Source of the DNA: Bacillus sp. AFS029637
Lineage (GTDB): Bacteria > Bacillota > Bacilli > Bacillales > Bacillaceae_G
NCBI RefSeq assembly: GCF_002584985.1
Contig: NZ_NUPZ01000001.1
Span: 1-59,237, forward strand
Length of the DNA stretch: 59,237 nt
Direction of reading: 5' to 3'
In this document: positions 54,610 through 59,237 of the stretch, piece after piece
Position numbering within the stretch: position 1 is the first letter of the stretch
How the letters are laid out: every line of letters starts with the position of its first letter
The notes under the pieces: generated by a model
The model's input: only the letters and a program-made list of their open reading frames with translations
What the model was told of the DNA's origin: nothing
Databases searched by the model: none
Made by a program: the position numbers and the translations under genes

Positions 54610-55502
54610 CCAACAATCACCTGCACTTCACGTACCCTGTCTCTCGTTGGCATACCGCCTTGTGCCCCAAGCTTTGTTACAGAAAGACCTCCAGCAATGT
54701 TCGCAAAATGAATTGCTTTTTGAAGTGCTTCTCCTTCAGAAAGTGCAACTGCTAGCGCACCATTAAATGTATCACCAGCTCCAGTCGTATCTACTACATC
54801 GACAGCAATGCTAGGAACATGTACAATCTCCGTTCCATTATGGAAACAAACACCGTTAGAACCTTCTGTCATCAATAGTTTATTTGGATATTTCGCCAGT
54901 AAATCTTCAATTGGTGATGTGAAATCATCTAATACGATGCGGCACTCATGTTCATTTGGCGTAATATAAGTTGCCTTTTCTAAAATATCTTCTGATAACA
55001 CTTGTGCTGGCGCTGGATTTAACATAACTGGAATATTATGCTCCTCACAAATAGCCAATACATATTTTACTGTTTCCAGCGGGATCTCTAGTTGGAGAAC
55101 AACCATATCTGCTTTTACAAGAAGATCTTTTGAACGATCTACAACCGACTCATTTACAAGAGCATTTGCCCCTTGTACGACAACAATACTATTATCCTCT
55201 TCTGCTAAAACGATATGAGCGATTCCTGTCGTTCCATCTGTAACCGGTACCACATAGTCGATAAAAACGCGTTCGTTTTCTAAATTTCTTCTAACAACTG
55301 TTCCGTAATCATCATTTCCTACCGCACCAACCATCGCTACATTGGCTCCTAATCTTGCTGCTGCAACTGCTTGATTCGCTCCTTTTCCCCCTGGAATTGT
55401 ATGAAACGCTTCACCAATTACTGTTTCTCCTGCTTTCGGCCGTTTTTTTGAAACAGCCACTAAATCCATTGAAATGCTGCCTACTACTGCAATATTTGGC
55501 AT
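54606..55502 (-). CDS. rbsK: Ribokinase RbsK
   Basis: A 298-residue PfkB-family kinase that phosphorylates ribose at C5. Substrate motif [17 protein letters not shown] near 37 and the anion-hole/catalytic motif [17 protein letters not shown] near 250 are intact. ATG 55502 lies nine bases after the GGGAG site; ATG 55511 is directly beside it. It follows rbsR by 13 bases. Confidence 0.94.
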   Translation of the reverse strand: MPNIAVVGSISMDLVAVSKKRPKAGETVIGEAFHTIPGGKGANQAVAAARLGANVAMVGAVGNDDYGTVVRRNLENERVFIDYVVPVTDGTTGIAHIVLAEEDNSIVVVQGANALVNESVVDRSKDLLVKADMVVLQLEIPLETVKYVLAICEEHNIPVMLNPAPAQVLSEDILEKATYITPNEHECRIVLDDFTSPIEDLLAKYPNKLLMTEGSNGVCFHNGTEIVHVPSIAVDVVDTTGAGDTFNGALAVALSEGEALQKAIHFANIAGGLSVTKLGAQGGMPTRDRVREVQVIVG

Positions 55503-55515
55503 CTGTTTCATCTCC

Positions 55516-56487
55516 CTACTTCGTTGTATTTCGTTCTATAATTTCAATCGGTAAACGATAGTGTTTCTCTTCTAGCGGACTACCTTCCATCTGCTTTAAC
55601 AGTAATTCTGTCGCAATTTTCCCCATCTCATAAATGGGTTGTGCAACCGTTGTAATAGATGGATACATCATTTCTGTTAAAGAAATTCCATCAAATCCGA
55701 TAATTTGTAAATCATCTGGGATAGAAATTCTTTTTTGCATTGCTGCTTTGACGATACCAATTGCAATTAAGTCGTTCCCAGCAACAATTCCATCAATATG
55801 CGGGTATTCTTCTAATAATTCCATCGCTACACGCTCACTATTAGCTGGATCAAATGTACTTTCTGCGATCATATATGAAAGATTATTTTGCGTAATAACA
55901 TCTACAAAACCTTCAAAACGTTCATTCGCTGTACTTACATCACGAGGTCCACGAATATGTGCAATATGTTTGCACCCCTTATCTAACAATAACTTTGTAG
56001 CGGCCTGACTTCCCGCATAGTTATCTGCATACACAGTAGGTATACGTTCATTAAACATACGGTCAATCGCAACAACTGGAACTGGCAAATTCATGTAATT
56101 AATACTGTTTTGTGGATTCGTTGCTACAATAAATCCATCCACATTATTTTGCCTAAGTACATCAATATATTGCTTTTCTTTTTCTAAACTCTCATCAGAG
56201 TTACAAAGTACAACTGTGTATCCTTGCTTATGTGCTACATCTTCTACGGCACGTGCAACTTCTGGAAAGAATGGATTCACGATATTCGGAACAACTAAAC
56301 CTATTAAACGAGATTTTTTATTATACAGTGAACGCGCTACTGTACTGGGCTTATAATCTAACATCTCAATTGCACGCTCTACTTTTTTTAACGTATCTTC
56401 GTGAACATATCCATTTTTATTTAACACCCTGGAAACGGTCGCAACAGATACTCCCGCTAATTTTGCAACGTCTTTAATCGTACTCAT
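55516..56487 (-). CDS. rbsR: Ribose operon repressor RbsR (LacI family)
   Basis: A 323-residue LacI-type regulator. HTH at 3-22 (TIKDVAKLAGVSVATVSRVL), hinge YKPSTVARSLYNKKS, then a periplasmic-binding-like sensor domain with GIVAGNDLIAIGIVKAA. First gene of the rbs operon, so it controls its own transcription. ATG 56487 follows GGAGAGGG; the longer ORF has no site. A palindromic operator lies just upstream. Confidence 0.93.
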   Translation of the reverse strand: MSTIKDVAKLAGVSVATVSRVLNKNGYVHEDTLKKVERAIEMLDYKPSTVARSLYNKKSRLIGLVVPNIVNPFFPEVARAVEDVAHKQGYTVVLCNSDESLEKEKQYIDVLRQNNVDGFIVATNPQNSINYMNLPVPVVAIDRMFNERIPTVYADNYAGSQAATKLLLDKGCKHIAHIRGPRDVSTANERFEGFVDVITQNNLSYMIAESTFDPANSERVAMELLEEYPHIDGIVAGNDLIAIGIVKAAMQKRISIPDDLQIIGFDGISLTEMMYPSITTVAQPIYEMGKIATELLLKQMEGSPLEEKHYRLPIEIIERNTTK

Positions 56488-56507
56488 TTTCTTCCCTCTC
56501 CATTTCA

Positions 56508-56521
56508 TGTAACCGTTTACA
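56508..56521. promoter_or_regulatory. RbsR operator / cre site
   Basis: TGTAAACGGTTACA on the minus strand matches the cre consensus TGWNANCGNTNWCA at every position and is nearly palindromic. It lies between the -10 and the rbsR start, so it can bind RbsR, CcpA or both. Confidence 0.75.
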
Positions 56522-56527
56522 GAAAAT

Positions 56528-56556
56528 AATATAACGTATTTCTAAAAATACGTCAA
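56528..56556 (-). promoter_or_regulatory. rbs promoter with internal palindrome
   Basis: On the minus strand TTGACG (56551-56556), a 17-base spacer and TATATT (56528-56533). Almost the whole spacer is an inverted repeat, ACGTATTT-CTAA-AAATACGT (56534-56553). Confidence 0.7.
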
Positions 56557-56591
56557 TCATTTCTCACTAAAAAGCTTTTAAGGTTATACTC

Positions 56592-56623
56592 AAAAAAGCA
56601 TCGCCATATGGCGATGCTTTTTC
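56592..56623 (-). terminator. Terminator of the DHA2 exporter gene
   Basis: AAAAGCATCGCCAT with its complement ATGGCGATGCTTTTT, symmetric, just after the gene's stop. Confidence 0.88.
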
Positions 56624-56624
56624 A

Positions 56625-58238
56625 TTATGAAGATGATGCAGTTCGTTCTTTCTCTTCTATAACAGGCTCTTCAGCACCTTTTTTACGATCAGACAGTTTA
56701 ATCTTTTGTAAGAAAATCGTAAAGATGGCACCTACTATGATAAATACTAATCCTGTTAAGAATACAGTATGAAGTGAGTCTACTAAAGAATTTTTTAAAA
56801 TTGGCACGATGCTATTAGAGAATGCTTCTGGCATTTGCTTTAATGCCTCCGGATTAAATAGCATCGAATATAAACCTTGTGGATCTGTATGAATCATATC
56901 TTTCAATTTTGTTACCATTTCTCCCGCTTCTTTCGGGAACGTATCTAATACAGGCACTAATTTATTTGTTAATGTTGTACCTGAAGTGTTATTCATAATT
57001 GATCCTAAAATTGTAATACCAAATGTTCCACCGATTTGACGGAAAAATTGACTTGATGATGTTACGACACCAAGATCTTTTTTCGGGAAGCTTTCTTGTA
57101 GCGCTAATGTTAATGTCGGCATTACAAGACCCATTCCTAAACCGATAACCATCATGTAAGAAGTAGCAGTTAGCTTCGTTGTGTGCATATCCATCGTTGT
57201 TAATAACCAGAATCCACCAGCCATAATAAGCATACCTGTAATAATTTGTGGTTTCACACCAACTTTTAATACAAGTTGACCACCAAGAATACTCATCACA
57301 ATCATTGTAATCATCATCGGCGTCATAATCGTCCCTGATTCAGCAGCACTTACTCCTACAATACCTTGCATGAAGAATGGTACGAACATAATCGCACCGA
57401 ACATTCCGATACTCATAAAGAATCCAATCGCATTTAATAATGTAAATGTGCGATTTTTAAAGAAATGCATCGGTAAGATTGGCTCTTCCGCTTTCTTTTC
57501 CACAATAATAAAGCTAACGATACCAATTACAGATAGTGCAAATAACCCGATAATTTGCCAAGAATCCCACGCGTAATCTTTTCCGCCAAACGTTAACGCA
57601 AGTAATAAACTTACAACACCGAGAATCATCGTAAAGATTCCAGCGATGTCAATTTTAATTGGTCCCGTTTGTTTATGTGATTTTAATCCCATTGCGATAA
57701 AGATCGTCGCTAAAATACCAACTGGTAAGTTAATGTAGAATACCCATCTCCAATTCACTGCATCTACAATCCAACCACCAACTTGTGGTCCAATTACAGA
57801 AGCAAGACCGTATAACGCACCAAAAATACCTTGCCATTTCGCGCGTTCTTTTCCTGTAAACATATCACCGATAATAATCATAGCCATTGGCATCATAATA
57901 CCGCCACCAAGACCTTGAATACCACGGAAAATAATTAATTCTGTCATACCATTTGCCATACCACATAACGCTGAGCCCACCATAAAGATAATTAGCCCTG
58001 TTATATATACGTTACGACGACCAAGTAAATCCGCTAATTTACCTGCGATTGGTACGACTGTCGTTGATGTTAACATATAAGCAGTTGTTAACCATGTCAT
58101 TAAGCTTAATCCACCTAGTTCACCAACGATACGTGGCATTGCTGTACCTACGATTGTTCCATCTAACGCAGCAAATAGCATCGCGATTACTAAACCGATT
58201 AACAACAACTTTCTATTTATATTGTCTTGTTGCTCCAT
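56625..58238 (-). CDS. DHA2-family MFS multidrug exporter (EmrB/QacA type)
   Basis: A 537-residue 14-helix drug/proton antiporter. Motif D LDGTIVGTAMPRIVGELGG (about 24-42), motif A GKLADLLGRRNVYI near 65-78, and motif C GLASVIGPQVGGWIVD near 148-163. A C-terminal cytosolic tail ends EKERTASSS. It follows a MarR gene by 19 bases and is probably repressed by it. Typical substrates are lipophilic cations or antibiotics; none can be named. Confidence 0.9.
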   Translation of the reverse strand: MEQQDNINRKLLLIGLVIAMLFAALDGTIVGTAMPRIVGELGGLSLMTWLTTAYMLTSTTVVPIAGKLADLLGRRNVYITGLIIFMVGSALCGMANGMTELIIFRGIQGLGGGIMMPMAMIIIGDMFTGKERAKWQGIFGALYGLASVIGPQVGGWIVDAVNWRWVFYINLPVGILATIFIAMGLKSHKQTGPIKIDIAGIFTMILGVVSLLLALTFGGKDYAWDSWQIIGLFALSVIGIVSFIIVEKKAEEPILPMHFFKNRTFTLLNAIGFFMSIGMFGAIMFVPFFMQGIVGVSAAESGTIMTPMMITMIVMSILGGQLVLKVGVKPQIITGMLIMAGGFWLLTTMDMHTTKLTATSYMMVIGLGMGLVMPTLTLALQESFPKKDLGVVTSSSQFFRQIGGTFGITILGSIMNNTSGTTLTNKLVPVLDTFPKEAGEMVTKLKDMIHTDPQGLYSMLFNPEALKQMPEAFSNSIVPILKNSLVDSLHTVFLTGLVFIIVGAIFTIFLQKIKLSDRKKGAEEPVIEEKERTASSS

Positions 58239-58257
58239 GTAATCTCCTCAATTCCTC

Positions 58258-58716
58258 TTAGTTATTCTCTTTTTTCTCTTGTGTCCCGCAAATAATTGTT
58301 TCTAACTTCTCAAAGAGACGTAACAAATCTTCTCTTTCTTGTAATTCTAAGTGTGAGAAGTATTTTGCAATATGCTCATTACGAGCAGTCATTGCCTCTT
58401 CCACCCTAGCTTTCCCCTTTTTCGTCAACTCAATGACGACAACGCGACGATCATCTTTATCATGATAGCGCTCTACAAGTTCTTGATCGATTAGACGATC
58501 AATCATCACCGTAATTGCGCTAGGCTTCACATACATCTTCTTTGCTAATGTTGTCGCTCTTGAAGCCCCATAATGATCTAAAATCTTTAAAATATAAAAC
58601 TGCGGTGGTGTAAGTCCTGTTGCTTGCATTTGTTCTAATAACTCTGTCTGCATCTTCTTTCCAATTGAAAAGGCGAGAGCTTGAATTTTATCGATATGCG
58701 TCATATCATTTGGCAT
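58258..58716 (-). CDS. MarR-family transcriptional regulator
   Basis: A 152-residue winged-helix repressor. HTH core YGASRATTLAKKMYVKPSAI near 50-70, wing DKDDRRVVVIELTKKGK near 95-111. The ATG follows AAGAGGTGG with a five-base gap. It is upstream of and coupled to the efflux pump gene; ligand binding would release repression of both. A palindrome lies over its promoter region. Confidence 0.9.
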   Translation of the reverse strand: MPNDMTHIDKIQALAFSIGKKMQTELLEQMQATGLTPPQFYILKILDHYGASRATTLAKKMYVKPSAITVMIDRLIDQELVERYHDKDDRRVVVIELTKKGKARVEEAMTARNEHIAKYFSHLELQEREDLLRLFEKLETIICGTQEKKENN

Positions 58717-58743
58717 GTTATCCACCTCTTATTTAAGCAATAA

Positions 58744-58766
58744 AATATTTAATGTATTTAAATATT
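58744..58766 (-). promoter_or_regulatory. Probable MarR operator
   Basis: AATATTTAA-N5-TTAAATATT, a perfect inverted repeat with nine-base arms, about 30 bases upstream of the MarR start codon. MarR proteins commonly bind such AT-rich palindromes over their own promoter. Confidence 0.55.
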
Positions 58767-58803
58767 AATACCACGAACAAAATCCGTCAACACTTTTTAT
58801 TCA

Positions 58804-58840
58804 TAAAAACGTTTACATTCTTGACACAAAGTTGTATAAT
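58804..58840 (+). promoter_or_regulatory. glpT promoter with overlapping cre-like site
   Basis: TTTACA (58812-58817), a 17-base spacer and TATAAT (58835-58840). TAAAAACGTTTACA (58804-58817) fits the cre consensus with one mismatch and overlaps the -35, consistent with carbon catabolite control of glycerol-3-phosphate uptake. Confidence 0.6.
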
Positions 58841-58885
58841 TTTCGTCGAAGTTAATATTGACAGTCACGGAGAATCGGAGTATAC

Positions 58886-58935
58886 GGCTATGAATCATAA
58901 AAAAGGGAACTTTTTTATATTTCATGGCCTTTTTG
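58886..58935 (+). terminator. Leader terminator of glpT (GlpP-type antitermination)
   Basis: GGCTATGAA and ATAAAAAAG pair across GGAA with CTTTTTTAT and TTCATGGCC, giving a two-part long stem followed by TTTTT. It lies between the promoter and the glpT start, as in Bacillus glp leaders where GlpP with glycerol-3-phosphate prevents termination. Confidence 0.65.
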
Positions 58936-58988
58936 TATTCTCTCTGACGTACGACACTTCGAATTAATTAGGGGAGGATTTTCATTTT

Positions 58989-59204
58989 ATGTTTTTCACA
59001 CAATTCTTTAAACCTGCGCCCCACGCGGAACGCTTACCAGCTGATCGCGTTGATAGTGAATACCGTAAATTACGTTTACAAGTATTCTTAGGTATCTTCA
59101 TCGGCTATGCAGGTTATTACTTTGTTCGAAAAAACTTTTCACTTGCAATGTTCTTCCTTGCTCTTACTTTAAACACAGGATCGACAAAAGCGAAACAAGC
59201 TTAA
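58989..59204 (+). pseudogene. glpT: glpT with in-frame internal deletion
   Basis: The 71-codon frame begins exactly like GlpT, the glycerol-3-phosphate:phosphate antiporter: [20 protein letters not shown], then helix one region [20 protein letters not shown]. After KNFSLAM it jumps to [17 protein letters not shown]-stop, which looks like the last helix and tail of the same protein. A full GlpT is about 450 residues, so roughly 380 codons are missing without a frameshift. SD GGGGAGG lies 11 bases before ATG. The product, if made, cannot transport. Identity of the C-terminal part is inference. Confidence 0.75.
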
Positions 59205-59237
59205 ACAAAATATAATATGTAAATAAAGAATAGCTCT

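Noticed and set aside
1-59237. CRISPR array, insertion sequence, prophage or tRNA
   Set aside because: I saw no regularly spaced repeats, transposase or phage genes and no tRNA-like cloverleaf while reading both strands; a computed search would be needed to exclude short or decayed copies.

Overview
The window is AT-rich Bacillus DNA. I place it in the Bacillus cereus group because several genes are hallmarks of that group: phosphatidylcholine phospholipase C (plcB), immune inhibitor A, a close match to the NaK channel, sortase A with the catalytic numbering I recall for B. anthracis, and a GerA-type receptor operon next to feoAB and qoxABCD. Gene order matches the early part of the B. cereus/B. 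anthracis chromosome as I remember it. Species within the group cannot be fixed from this window.

Layout. 1-170: tandem promoters and leader of a minus-strand rRNA operon whose genes lie off the left edge. 591-3635: RND efflux pump. 3680-6825: a decayed P-loop kinase gene, then pstS-pstC-pstA behind a Pho box, without pstB or phoU. 7334-9688: feoA and a two-gene FeoB. 9748-13650: ger receptor operon, probably gerL, with a possible fourth small gene. 13741-15408: M20 amidohydrolase, DUF3311 protein and a gutted sodium/solute symporter. 15539-16252: C39-like peptidase. 16596-16723: an orphan promoter-terminator pair, probably a small RNA. 16958-20729: qoxABCD aa3 quinol oxidase. 20950-33865: mostly transporters (cation/proton antiporter, purine, amino acid, branched-chain amino acid, peptide), with a small membrane protein, an acetyltransferase, an XRE/membrane-protein pair, a secreted protein and DUF2339. 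33895-37835: srtA, a second XRE/membrane-protein pair, a 3D-domain cell-wall protein with a WalR box, and a soluble chemotaxis-type signaller. 37970-40547: uppP, a bcr-like repeat, a small protein and a VanZ-RDD protein. 40548-43027: a translationally coupled oxidase/PLP-enzyme pair. 43151-49833: plcB with a PlcR box, NaK channel, bdhA, an MFS gene, and inhA2 behind a terminator-like leader. 50150-56487: rbsRKDACB plus transaldolase. 56625-58716: MarR regulator and DHA2 exporter. 58804-59204: glpT promoter, GlpP-type leader and a gutted glpT.

Main points for follow-up. (1) The NaK-type channel carries Asp at position 68 in the filter TVGDGD; the studied NaK has Asn there. (2) Three genes (kinase, symporter, glpT) keep both ends but have lost the middle, and the sphingomyelinase gene normally next to plcB is missing. 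(3) The inhA2 leader contains a complete intrinsic terminator between a PlcR-like box and the start codon. (4) FeoB is encoded by two overlapping genes. (5) There is an orphan promoter-terminator unit upstream of qox and a repeat with mutually exclusive hairpins after uppP. I found no CRISPR array, transposase gene, tRNA or prophage. No system here is clearly without precedent; the novelty is in regulation, variants and gene decay.
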